Shown one piece after another: positions 23,201-34,300 of a stretch of DNA of 64,000 nucleotides (its first letter is position 1; the number at the start of each line of letters is the position of its first letter). A model generated the notes under the pieces. It was not told the DNA's origin, made no database searches, and saw nothing but the letters and a program-made list of their open reading frames with translations. The translations under genes and the position numbers were made by a program. Source of the DNA: Marsupella aquatica (taxonomy: Eukaryota > Marchantiophyta); assembly GCA_973895155.1 (NCBI GenBank), contig OZ316892.1:20584001-20648000 (forward strand), read 5' to 3'.

Positions 23201-23854
23201 ATTCGCACGTGCAGTCCCAACGACTCTGCGAGCTGCTGGAAAATTGAGCACTTGTTCACCACGATTCCCACGGACCATTTGAGAAAGGGCCGAGTCTGGA
23301 CTTCGCAGTCCGATTCCCTCGCTTGCTCGCACATCCAATCCAGGCAATGCAAAGACCGATCGCCGTATCGGTCTTTGTATTTCTGTGTCCCGATCCTCAC
23401 CCGGAGACTGAAAGATCCATCGTTGAACTTGTGTTGAATGTGGCGACTTGAATGCCGACTGTGATACGCGTATCGGTCGCCGGATACCCTCTCCATAACC
23501 CGGGATGGATGGCCTGAAGCGACGTCTCGGACCTAAACTTGGGATTGAAAGTTTCTCATTTCTTGGCGATGGAACGCTCAAGCGACGACGCTTCTCAGGT
23601 TTACTAGGCGACACATAGTAAGCACTGGGCTCAGGACCAGAACTTGCATCAGAATCTGAGTCAGAGATTTTGGGCACTATTTGTTGTGAGAGAGGTAGAG
23701 CTTTAAGTATGCGACTTGGCAAACAGCGAGCGATAAGATTAGGAGAGGATTCAACTGAACTGGAAGGTGAATCTGTGTCTGATTGAGACATGGCTATCCG
23801 AGACACTATGGGGCTTTGCATTCCTCCCACAATCAGGGAAAACGAAAGGCTCAA
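20230..23854 (-). CDS. DUF7869-like, transposase-like protein, three exons
   Basis: Exons 23854-22838, 22726-22174 and 21839-20230 join in phase (0, then 1+2) to 1,059 aa with no stop. Residues 1-339 are Ser/Arg/Pro-rich and probably disordered. Exon 2 opens with a Cys cluster (CCDNYC, 342-347) and has the VSGRSFC segment and a winged-helix-like middle typical of these proteins. Exon 3 holds an RNase H-like core: IDGMDQ (Asp near 564), LQLDNTARENKNK (Asp near 645) and VGHTHDQIDQMFS (near 680-690). These match proteins I remember under DUF7869, widespread in plants and invertebrates. A transposase role is inferred from acidic residues and from residence inside terminal repeats. Start choice: the first ATG after the TATA box; 23821 and 23788 are in-frame alternatives. 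The exon 1 donor (GTTGTAG) is weak. Confidence 0.75.
21888..22116. repeat. 58-bp tandem repeat with palindromes in DUF7869-gene intron
   Basis: Three 58-bp units with CGATAAATTTATCG at 21899, 21957 and 22015 (the last ends in A), plus a separate CCGATAAAATTATCGG at 22101-22116. All lie within the predicted intron 22173-21840. The motif keeps the same plus-strand orientation although the host gene is on the minus strand. Confidence 0.85.
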
Positions 23855-23900
23855 CGGACAGAATGTTGCTCCAAGAACACAACTCCCAAAACTCTACTCT

Positions 23901-23925
23901 CGATAATGACGCCAAAAAGTTATCG
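23901..23925. repeat. Split palindrome in 5' leader of the DUF7869-like gene
   Basis: CGATAA and TTATCG separated by 13 bases, between the TATA box and the start codon. In RNA it could form a small hairpin. Confidence 0.5.
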
Positions 23926-23934
23926 GCGGTGGCC

Positions 23935-23942
23935 CTTTTATA
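23935..23942 (-). promoter_or_regulatory. TATA box of the DUF7869-like gene
   Basis: On the minus strand this reads TATAAAAG followed by GGCC, about 80 bases before the chosen ATG. It fits the plant TATA consensus and is the strongest promoter signal in the element. Confidence 0.7.
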
Positions 23943-23963
23943 GTGTCTGTTGAGGGGTTGGCC

Positions 23964-23984
23964 CACGTGTCCACTTTTGATTGG
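23964..23984 (-). promoter_or_regulatory. G-box core and CCAAT box upstream of TATA
   Basis: CACGTG at 23964-23969 and CCAAT (minus strand, 23980-23984) lie 20-50 bases upstream of the TATA box, a classical host-type promoter arrangement. It suggests use of host bZIP/bHLH and NF-Y factors, which is inference. Confidence 0.5.
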
Positions 23985-24080
23985 CTGTCACCCTAAACGA
24001 CAAAATAGCAGAAAAGGGTATATTTCTTGGATTTCCAATTTCATTCTCACACGTGCATCGTGGCAAAATTATATAGTTTT

Positions 24081-24375
24081 GAAATTGAAGCGATAAATTT
24101 ATCTGATGTTGGTATTGCAAAAGTGGTTCCTTCATATGGAAGTTGCAATTTGAAATTGAAGTGATAAATTTATCTGATGTTGGTATTGCAAAAGTGGTTC
24201 CTTCATATGGAAGTTGCAATTTTGAAATTGAAGCGATAAATTTATCTGATGTTGGTATTGCGAAGAGTTTTCTTCATATTGATAGGAATTTTGAAATTTA
24301 ACCGATGAACCGAAGGATCTTAGTATTGTCGACTAGTATTTTTGTCGCCCGTAGTTTTCGCGATAATTTTATCGG
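24081..24375. repeat. 72-bp tandem repeat with palindromes near the right end
   Basis: Three units beginning GAAATTGAAG at 24081, 24152 and 24224 each hold GATAAATTTATCT. A further CGATAATTTTATCGG lies at 24361-24375. The region from 24376 to 24886 has no gene. Confidence 0.85.
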
Positions 24376-24886
24376 ACTGCACATTGTTGTTGAAAGAATG
24401 GCATGTTGACTATGGTCACTTGCGGAGGTAACTGGTCAATTGCGGAGGTAACTGCAAGGTAAGTTTGACGAACCGTGCAGTAATTCTTATCGACTGTGAT
24501 GTAAAATATTTTTGGTAAATATCCAAAAACTGAGAAACCTGAGATTGGGTCGGAGTTTTCGTAGCTCAAATCCGGAGTCCAATACAGTTATCGCACTTGG
24601 CTCGAAACATGGATATGGATTTATAGATAAGACCTTTCATATATCTTCGGAGAGCGTGAATATGAGGTCGAGGAGAAATTTTTTCGGATCTAATTGTTCC
24701 TTGATAATATGAATGTTTGTTAGCATGAATTTCATTGGTTTTGATCATTATTAAATTTGCTGTTTCAATCCGAACTCCGATACGAATTACATTATTTCCC
24801 CAAAAACGCATTTTTGATGAAAAAAACTGTCGATTTCGCGAGATTCGGCGGAAAATGAAAATACACTTCTTGTTTAGAGGAAATAG

Positions 24887-24911
24887 TTCTCGTTCGGTCC
24901 GAAATCGTGTT
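24887..24911 (-). repeat. Right terminal inverted repeat
   Basis: Reverse complement of the left terminal repeat with one mismatch (A for C in the CGAMCGAG segment), followed directly by TTGG. Confidence 0.9.
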
Positions 24912-24915
24912 TTGG
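24912..24915. other. Right target-site duplication TTGG
   Basis: Matches the TTGG that abuts the left terminal repeat at 13144-13147. Confidence 0.6.
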
Positions 24916-25358
24916 ACTTGTATTTCACGGCATTTCACCTTCCGACAAGTTTTTCTTTGCAGCATGCCAAGGTTTGATCATTCATTCGACTCCCTGCCAA
25001 CATATGACGCCGTCTGCTGATCATTCATTCGACACCCTGCCAACATATGACGCAGTCGCTATCAACTAAGTGTTTGGGCCTGGCTACATACATTTCGAAT
25101 CATTCCTGGCACTGGCAAGTGATGCCAAAAATCTGCACTTTTGCACTGCCATCTCCATGAGACCTCTGTGCCAAGGTCGACTACTGCACATAACATCGGG
25201 CATAACATTCATGCTACAGTGGTAAGACAGAGTACAGGCTATTGCTTTCACGCACATGCATAAAAGAGTACCTTCAGTTGGGATATTCCTGTGTAACCCT
25301 AAAGTAAATTCAGGAAAGTCAGGAACTGACAGGGCGGGCACAGGCAGCAAGAAAAACT
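24916..25358. other. Presumed MULE flank between inserted element and right arm
   Basis: No gene. A direct repeat of about 36 bp (TGATCATTCATTCGAC through ATATGACGC) occurs at about 24975 and again 43 bases later. Confidence 0.5.
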
Positions 25359-25470
25359 AACCTGGCCTGAAAAGTGAACAGGAGGTGCTGTCTGGAAGGG
25401 GAAACACGGTGGGCTCTTCCGGTGAGTTGTGGGGGAGAATCGAGGCATATTAAATGCTTTAGCAGGGACT
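25359..25470 (-). repeat. Right inverted arm, candidate MULE terminal inverted repeat
   Basis: Inverted copy of 7829-7941. The outermost 44 bases are identical by eye. Subtracting the inserted element leaves a MULE of about 5.9 kb. Confidence 0.65.
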
Positions 25471-28056
25471 CGTATCCGTGATCTCAGGATCAGTCGTTAA
25501 TTTTCTGGGACACTGATGGTATTGACGGTCAATAATGTTGCTGCTACCGTAGTACTTGTTGGAACCATGCGCGATTCAATTCGTCATGAGGTTTTCTAAG
25601 CACTCAACTACCCAACAAACATACGTGCAATTGCAATAAAGATTATATTTCTTTGCATGGAGCATGATTTGTGCAGAATCATCTTATAGAGTTCAACCTC
25701 CTTATTTCTTGGACCCAACATGTACTGTAAACGTGCGTATTGTAGCATCATTTCTACATAATCTCTTATAGAGTGAAACATCTTTATTCCTTTTCCAACA
25801 CATTCCATATGTATGAATCGCATTCATTGTTCACTGCCTAAAATGCCTATTGTTTGTGTTGCTGGGCTATAATACGCTACGGTATTGACTGGGACCATGA
25901 TTGAGTTCTCAATATAGCATGCTCATCCTGAACATGCTTGAATTTTTTGTCTTGTAGTGATTTGAAAGTAAATAAAATATGAGAACATAATTAGAAGGAT
26001 TAGTGCATAGTGACCAATAAAAAGTACAATCAAGGATGCTACGATGTCTACACTTAATTCAATGTACTCATGAATGAAAAACCATAAACTTAGGAAAGAA
26101 AGACATAAGAGTAACTTAAGACACAATCAGAACCATTTCTCTCACTCATGAGAATACTTTGTTCAAGTGGTGGAGGCTTTTGGTTCATCTCTGATAAATC
26201 ACAAACATCAAAATTTATAAGGGGGCTGCCATAATAAGTCCAAAATACTCTAGAATCCTAAAATTAAAGGGATCCATAAATTAAATAAAAATGTATATTA
26301 TACACAGGCTGCCCCTTGATAAGGCACATTGAAATAAAAATATATGACACCAAAACTCTGAAAAGGTGGATTCACCATATAGCAGTTTCATAAATTTTTG
26401 AGGACAAATCAAAACCTGTGATGACTATTTTCTAGCAAAGACGAAGATCGACGTGTTTGTCGGCAATGCATCCTCGAGTACTGAGTTTAGGGCCAGGTCA
26501 TTCTTGCGGTGCGCACATCATGTCGTCGAGAACGACTTGTCCTCCTGTTTCATCTTGATTCACAAAACCCGTAGAATTGTGTGGATATGTTTAAGTAAGG
26601 GTGGTTTGGTCGCTCAACGGGCAAGTTCCTAGAGTATAATACTCCTCACTTATGAGAAGGTTAAGTTTTCTCAAACATATATACAACGGAAGGGCCTGGG
26701 TGGAGATTGCAATCAAAGCTTTCAAGAGTTTTTGTGACCATTTTGCCATTACTCATCAAAACCCACCACTTGCCTTGTAGGGCATACTAGCCTCGAAGTG
26801 ACCACCAGATGTATTCTACAGTCGAGAATGATTCCTTGTCTATGAATTCCAGGTTATTGTCGATAGCAAAGACTTTCCATGCTTCGAAACTCCTGTCCCT
26901 TCATTTGCAATTGCTTATCTGTTGAATTGCGTCCATAATACCAAAGGGTCCTTTGTAAACCAATCGTTTCCACTCAATTGCAAAACTGTTTGTATGCACT
27001 GGAGGAAGATTTGAACCTCTGAGTCAACATGCGAATATCTGGGCTGATGGGATCCAGTTGCCTAGTATAGATGTTTTAAATATGACAAAAGTTTGTTCCT
27101 GCGTGCAGAGGCAAGCTGTCTGGCAGTAGCACCGTTTTTATATCAAACGTTTCCTTCCATGGTTAGCATTTCAGGCAGAGTTTCTTTGAGGGAAGGACTT
27201 GTCAGATTAACGCATGCTGATGCAGTTCAGTATCCAATTCAAGTTCAGAACTGTTGAGTTGTTTTGAAGGGAGATCTTGTCTGATGAACCCAGTTTGATC
27301 CAGTTCAACATCCAATGGAAGTTCAGACTTCGGGAACAGAATGATCGGCAGAGATGCTGGACCAGAGTCATCTGGTCATAGATCTTCTCTGGTTCTACCC
27401 CTAAGTGACAATAGACTGGTTTACAATTGCTACCGAGTTTATGGGTAGAATTTCTCCCTTCCACTAATCACTAGCGATCAATAAGCTCCTGCTTTCTCTC
27501 ATGACTCCAAACATCAAATCGTCAAGAAACCTTGCGCTGTTGAAAAAAGCAGGGTTATCTGGTTCCAAGGAGTTACGGTTCGAATGTATACGGGTGTCCA
27601 AATGTCAAGGCAGTGGTTCCCACTTCAAAGGCGGTGAAACAGCTTCTATTAAAAAAAACATTTTCAGTTAATATCCTGTGGGTTCCGAATAAAATTGCCA
27701 TGAGATCAACTGGTAGCCTGTGCGGAAAACCATTCCCACTCCCTTTATTGCTTTCATAATCGAGCTAATGTCGATGGACGGGAAACAATGACAGCCATCT
27801 TATGCCGACTGAATCTATACAGAGTAAAGTCTGATCTCATTTTCAAACCAGGAAAATGTTTCAGTCAAGTGGTACAGAAAGCACCATCGCTATTCACACT
27901 ACTAATGTGCCTTGTCCTACCTACGCCTGCACACAGTTCCCTCACTTCCCTGGGCACGCCGCCTCTCCTATATTTACAGTTGACATTTGCTGGACCGCAT
28001 TATAGGGACCAATGGAATAAAGAGTAGCTGCCAAAATTGTATTCACATTCATCACC
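25471..28056. other. Intergenic, no gene recognised
   Basis: AT-rich with short ORFs only. The stretch around 26.4-27.2 kb reads on the minus strand as a broken protein-like segment (EAWKVFAIDNNLEF, then a stop before YALQGKWWVL) that I cannot assign. It may be an old retroelement. The 3' end of the sirtuin gene abuts the right side. Confidence 0.4.
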
Positions 28057-31000
28057 CTACGACCCACACAATCCAGCAGCCACTTGTCCTAGAGGCACAC
28101 ATAATGTGTTCTCAAATTCCAACCCCGTTTCCCGCTTTTTCTCCTCAAAAGCCTGGTCACCTCTTGCTTTCGTTTTCACGGTTGGTAAACCCCAACTCAA
28201 AGGTAAAAGCAAATTGTCGGAGTTCAATGCTTCTTCTTTGATGGACAAGTCGGTTAAAATGCGTCTACCAGTGTCTTTGTTTACTGTTCTGCTTGGAGGA
28301 CTCAACTCCTCCACGAGCCTCTGCATCACTTGATCACAGGTTGCACGTATAACCTGCCAACCGGCTCCAACACAATCATGGGTTAAGACTGGTCAGTTTG
28401 TAAGAATCACAAATGGTTATCACAAACTCAACCCAAATATCTGTTCGACCCGGTATCTTAGCAGTTAACTTGAAGGGCAACAGCCATGTAGCGATTACAA
28501 ATATGTCAAAAAGTACATGTAAGACCAAGGATACCCAGAGAAGAGAAAGCATTCATATAACAAAACAATGTTAGAAATATGGTTAGTATAGGCAGACAAT
28601 CAACTATTTCAGTCAGATTTATGTTCACTCTGCTTGAACTACAGCTGAGAAAGATTGACAGAGCCTGGTTCTGGAATTATACCAGAGAAGCCCGCGAATC
28701 AAGTGGAGTACTCTGAAGATTGACAATCACCACCCTCCCTCCATTACCCAAAATCTTTGCCGGTAGATCACAAGCTGGAGTAACTTTCAAGCTCGAACCT
28801 AATACTATTCCCAAATCAGCCTTCTGAGTATGCTTTGTTGCTGAATTCATTGCCTGCAGTTCAAACCAGGGTACAGAATTATGGCAGCCTCCTAGATTGA
28901 CATGGGACTAAACGTTTGCGACGTGAGATATGTTTGTGTGAATCTCGTAATATGCATTTCATAGCAGCGAACAAACCGAAATTCAAGGCAAGAGACATCA
29001 TAATAAAGCGTTCCCACATGCCTATGCCTTAGCAACTCAGGCATTGCAGAGAGATTCCACTAATATCAAGAATCGAGTACTTGAGAAACACTGTCACGAA
29101 CTCAACACTTTGTCAATCCTAGCTTTGAGGAAGGCTCATGTCTCACCTCTTCTGGTAATTCTTCCCAAAATTGAATCACTGAATCTTGAAGGTTTCCTTG
29201 GCATCCTACTTTTTCACATTTCCTCCCCGTTTGATGTTTTGACTGTTGGTCTGTATCTTCCATCCCGGATTCCGACCTATTCAGCTTTGTCTGCTTCTTA
29301 CACGTGGGGCCTCCATCACTCTTGCGAAGCTTGCTAGGTCTTGATGAAGCAGATTGTTCAACCAGAAAGTTGACCCCTGGTTCAGTAGTTGATGCTAATC
29401 CAGCCCAAACAGCATAAGACCTAAAGTAGGAAGTTTTGCATTCTGGACATATCTCTAAACAGTAATTACCATGGAGCTCACTTAGATTTTCCGGAAAGAC
29501 TCCACTTCTTAAATGTAGACCATCAATATTTTGAGAAATAATATGTCTTACTTGCCCTGCATCCAAAAGCCTTTTCAGGGCAATGTGGCTGAATGTTGGC
29601 TCCACCTGTACCGAAGACAATGGTCTACTTATATTTGTTATGCCGCACACTACCAGACAGTTTGAAAGGTAAAACAATAAAACATGTCAGAAAGTACCAG
29701 TCTATAGAAAAAAGATTCTCCTAAAGATCTTATCTGTTCCCAACGCACAGAACAAAACCTGCGGATGTCCCATAAGCTAGAAAAGGATATCCTGATGCTA
29801 CAAAAACCCACTATATACAAATGCTGCAAGTGCATTGAATTCCTATACATCTTGTGCCTCTCATTGATAGCAATTCACGGGTCAGATCACAATGCAGACA
29901 TATCAAGTAAAAGCTTCTAGATAGCTATTGAAATGGGTCCTTACTTGGTTGCTTTGCACTAAAGTCGTGCGAAACCTTAAAAACCATTTCAATTTCGAAA
30001 CCCCAAAGGGACTACCTATTGTAGCAAGATCATTGTCTTCAATAACGCGCTTGAACAGACTAGAAGTAATCGAAGACTTGATGATTGGACGGGGTAAGAG
30101 GAGGCTCCTTACTAACAGACGGCTAAAGCTCCGGTTCGGATACAAAGCCTTCGTGAATAACATATTGACCAGGTCTGCAGTGGTGAGAATCAGCCTAATG
30201 GGCGTTACCAAAGGCAGAGCTCACTCTGTTGTTTCTAAATGTATGAAGGAATATAATAATGGCTGCGACCTCAGGGAGCAGAGGAAGATTTCTAGACAAA
30301 CTAAAGTTCCCAGATATCAAGAGAAAACATTTCTCAGACGAATGCCCAGGATTAAGGAACAGTAGCAGTTAAAACGACTGCACGTTGTATAAAATTCAAA
30401 GATGTGATAAGGAGTGGAGGAATTTTGAGATGGGAGAAAGTACATATTTCCGGGGAGATTCTGAGGAAATTTTCAGAGGGGTATCTAGTAGCTACATCCT
30501 TCCGAGAGCATTAAATTTTTAGAGGGAACAACGTGATTTTGATGCTCGTGCCACAGAAAGCAGAAGAGAGATGATGAGTATGGAGAGAACCCATCCAATG
30601 TCCACCAGTAAAAGTTGTAACGGAAGCGAAAATAGACTGATGGCAAGATATTCAAAGGAACGAGTTGAGATGGACTTTCATTGAATAATGGACAATTAGC
30701 CCTGGCCGATAAAGTTCTACCCACTGAGAACGATGGATCACAGACCTAATCACTCTAACAAAGCTTGAGCTGTGGAAGGTGAATTTCACAGCAGGAATGG
30801 ATTGAATCAATAAAGATTTGAGCTTTCTTCCCAGTCTGTTCAAGCACTAATTACACCAAACCTACAGCCTGCAAAGATAAATTCCTATCCTGGAGAGTAA
30901 GAGGTAACCTTGCTGAAATCAGGCTCGGACAGTCGCTTGCCTTGTGCTCTCATAGTCCAAACTCCTGAGGGTCCCCGGAAGTCCGGTATACCTGCTGCAG

Positions 31001-31373
31001 TTGAAAGACCAGCTCCCGTATAAACCTATATAATACAGTTCTCCAGACTCAGTCCCAAAAAACGAATGTGCGTTGAAAAAAGCCCAAAACCGTACTTCGA
31101 GAAAGATAACGCAGGAGGTGCCAGATTTAGACAGATTACATAATAATAACCACGGCATGTCGCATACATATCAAGGACATAAAAGCTCATACATCAGGCA
31201 CATTACTCAGGACTTAGCCTTGAGAATATAATTAGGGCGGGTCAGGAAAAGGTACCACAGTATACTTGGAGGTGCGGATCATGTTGGCCAGCTCCCTGAC
31301 TTTCAACCGTACACTATCAGGATCATCTGTTATTTCTTCCATTGTTTTGGGAGCGCGGCTCCGCAACTGATAT
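28057..31373 (-). CDS. SIRT7-like NAD-dependent protein deacylase, five exons, 5' end uncertain
   Basis: Exons 31373-31256, 31025-30909, 29605-29147, 28853-28683 and 28353-28057 join at GT-AG sites in consistent phase (386 complete codons). Sirtuins remove acyl groups from lysine using NAD. Seen: [14 protein letters not shown] loop [17 protein letters not shown] across the first junction; [12 protein letters not shown]; catalytic His in ELHGN; zinc cysteines CPEC and, after an unusually long insertion of about 60 residues, CEKVGC; Rossmann [24 protein letters not shown]; and a C-terminal [11 protein letters not shown] helix. The [13 protein letters not shown] lead-in and the HQTGRKC segment are most like SIRT7, while FWEELPEE recalls SIRT6. 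The first exon starts in mid-codon, so either an upstream exon exists or translation starts at the Met at 31342. The 1.3-kb second intron holds no recognised gene. A nuclear or nucleolar role is likely by family. Confidence 0.85.
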
Positions 31374-34300
31374 CTGTGCAACACGGTGACAGAATTTGTG
31401 AATCTGATTAGCCTGATGAGTCATGTCAAAAATCTCATCTTTCATCATTATTTATCATGAGAATATTCCAAGCGAATTCTTCTGATACATTTTAAGCTTC
31501 GAGAAAAAACTTGTAGCTTGAAGACTTTCATGTCAGATGCGAAACGAACTGCTACGATATGAATAACCTCGTTGCTTGTATATATGATAAGGGCTAGATG
31601 ACTAGCTGTCCGTCACTATGGAACTGATCCTCAAAATCTCTGGCGCTTGCCCTATATTCGGCTCAATATGAGGAGAGCCTAGCCAGCCGTGAGCATATTG
31701 CAGGACCTAGTGCCTCTACTGTTTCAATCTGTTGAGTAGAAATCGAGGTCCACATAAAGCGATATAGCGTGTGCGATTTAGTACAACAATTAATGAACCT
31801 TGACATGCGTATGCTTTCGATACTGGGTCTGCTGGTGTCCAGGGGGACGTTGCGCCCTAAATTGAACAGAGTAGGAAGAGAATTCATCGGTCTCTCTCCG
31901 TTTCTCTCCTTCGATCTAGTTTAAGACAGTATTTTCATTCTCGTAACTCCCCCTGACACTGCTCATCCGACTGCCTTAAGCAACACATTGAAAGATGCCT
32001 AGCCAGTGATGAATTGGGTCCACACGACATCTTTCCAGTGGAAACACATCCAAAGAAGGACATGTCACTGCGGAACTCTGTCCAGAAATTTGCATTTCAC
32101 GAGTACAACTCAAAAACAGTACAATGATAGGCAATCGACAATTGACTCTGCATCCATGATTGGGAAAAGAAAGTTTCCGCCCAGAAACCACAAACAAAAT
32201 GCATGGAATTGGCGCCTCTCGGTCACACAGCATGCTTAGGGTCTGGCTTACCTCCTCATGGTGGACTCCGGCTCTGGCCCAGGCTCCCAAGCCGAGAAAC
32301 AAATGATATGACAACTCTTACAGCAAGAATGACGAACTCAAAATGTCACAGAGACGGTGCCATTTACAACCTCTTCTCCAACTCCTCCACCTTCCACACC
32401 CAACGGTCCTTCTGAGCAATCCTGAATAGCAATGGCACCTCAGAAACTGCTTCCAATTCCGAACTCCAGCACTGGAGGTGGGCACCCATGAAAGAAGGAC
32501 AACAAGAAAAGAACACCAGAATGGTGCAGCGATGGTGGTTTGTACCAGCACAAACTTGCTGCTCTGTTCTGGAGACCCAAACAAAATCCCTGCCACGGAG
32601 AAAACTTCCCCTCGAAGAAAGAAGTATACAGAAGCCAAAGACTGGAATATATTGAGGCTGGTGAATAAGAACGTCCAACCACCAAGTTTAGGAATTTGAC
32701 AGTAGGTGGACATCCAGGATGTACCACATCCTAATATTGGTCTCCAGAACCAGTTCTTTACATGGACTCCATACCCTTGTTACGTCTCCTGCCAAAGCTC
32801 AAGGTGACATCTCATCTTTCATCCCATGCTTGTGCCATCCTTCCAGCACTGTAATTAGGTGGCCCTAGACTCTAAAATCAAGCATGATTCTTTGGTTGCC
32901 AGTCCTGTTCAGGTGTGTTAAGGTGTAGTGCTTCACATCCAGGTTTTCCATTCAATTTACCTATTATAGCACTAAGCATGGGCAACCATGTTCTTGTTAT
33001 CTATAGTTATGTTATCTATGGAGACAAGTTATGAGAAATGGAGGCAAGACATGGACACTTGGGGAATGATTTCAATAGGGCATGTTAAAGTATCACCACA
33101 AGCAAAGTCTTATGACTGTAAATTTTTGGACACAAGATTCTTATGGGATGTGTATTTGGGTAGCGGATAAGGATTACGCCTGGCCATAAAACAGTTTTAT
33201 GGCGATGGCCATATCTCACTTATGGCGCTGCTTTGACACACCCTAATGAGAAGCCAAACATGGTGTATCTTTGGGTTGCCATAGCTATAATTGGAGTGGA
33301 CATAAGTCATACATGTATGTTAACAGAGTGGAAAGAATCTGGCCCTTGATGGTGGGCTTTGTTGGCATCATGCTTGCCCTCTTTATCATTTCATGTTCCT
33401 TAGCGGCCTGGTAATTGCACATCAAAAACTGACAGCCAGAATGATAAGTATTTAGACTAGCACTAAGTTTTTTAAACAAAATACCTGTGTTTATCATAGT
33501 ATGGAGTGACACTGTACATCATATATTATAACATTTTGATTTGCAAGTACGGGGGCTCGTTTCCTTACAGTAGTACATTTTGAGGGCAATTTTGTGGGCA
33601 AGAATTAGGACTGGTCAGAGGGTTTTATTTATTTCAACTTATGTCCTTTCTTGTCTCCTTTATGGTTTGACTAAGTTTAAGTAGCTTAGTGTGTTCTCCT
33701 TGATCTTGTTGTGGGTACCCCCTTGTGCTTTTGCTTTAAAATTTGCACTGTTTACTTGGGGGTTGTTCTTCATTGATGACAAGGTTGATGAAACTCTCAC
33801 CTTAATTATACATTCCAACCCAGTCTAATCCTATCATGCAACATATACGGGTGCACAGGAATGGTGAGCTGATGAACCAATAGAGTGCAGCAAGAAAAAT
33901 TGCATAGGAGAGACAAGTATGGCTCCATGTGTGAGAGGGGCTGGCAAGGAGGGAGAAATAGGCAAGAAAATGGGGCATGGATAGAAAGGAAAGGATGGGT
34001 GGGGAGGGGAGAAAGCAAGAAATGAAGAGAAAGGGGAGGGAGAATCAAGGAAAACTAGAAAATTTGTCACAGGGAAGACAATTGGGCAGTAGGGACAGAA
34101 AAAGGGAGCTTGTAGCATAGTCAATTGTTTTCTACCCAACACCGCTTGCCCAACCTGCCTTACTTACACTTGACACCGCTTTTGCTGGATAACACTTTTT
34201 GCAACAATAACAATTTTTCAATGACAGCACTTCTGCTCTATGTCAGTTTACTTAACATCACTTGGGCTCAGGAGGACTTCATCTCAACAACCTTTTTCAC

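Larger units (their letters stand above)
13148..24911. mobile_element. 11.8-kb DNA transposon with DUF7869-like gene and ParB-DNA methyltransferase gene
   Basis: Bounded by 25-bp inverted repeats and a TTGG duplication. Internal order is: left terminal repeat, paired palindromes and TATA box, three smaller plus-strand ORFs, ParB-methyltransferase gene (+), then a DUF7869-like gene (-) reading from a TATA box near the right end, and the right terminal repeat. The two long genes converge near 19.9-20.2 kb. Non-coding DNA is studded with the CGATAAATTTATCG palindrome. It lies between the decayed MULE gene and the inverted arm at 25.4 kb, so it probably inserted into the older MULE. I know no named superfamily with certainty for this architecture. 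Confidence 0.85.

Noticed and set aside
13594-24375. CRISPR-like array reading of the repeated palindromes
   Set aside because: Spacing is irregular, the host is eukaryotic, and repeats sit in introns and leaders without uniform spacers.
27531-27600. Possible tRNA because of a GGTTCGAAT T-loop-like string
   Set aside because: No matching acceptor stem or D-arm could be built. No tRNA or rRNA gene was found in the window by eye.
29928-30365. 145-codon plus-strand ORF inside the large sirtuin intron
   Set aside because: No recognisable domain, and the long intron makes a chance ORF likely. It might be a transposon scrap, but that cannot be supported.
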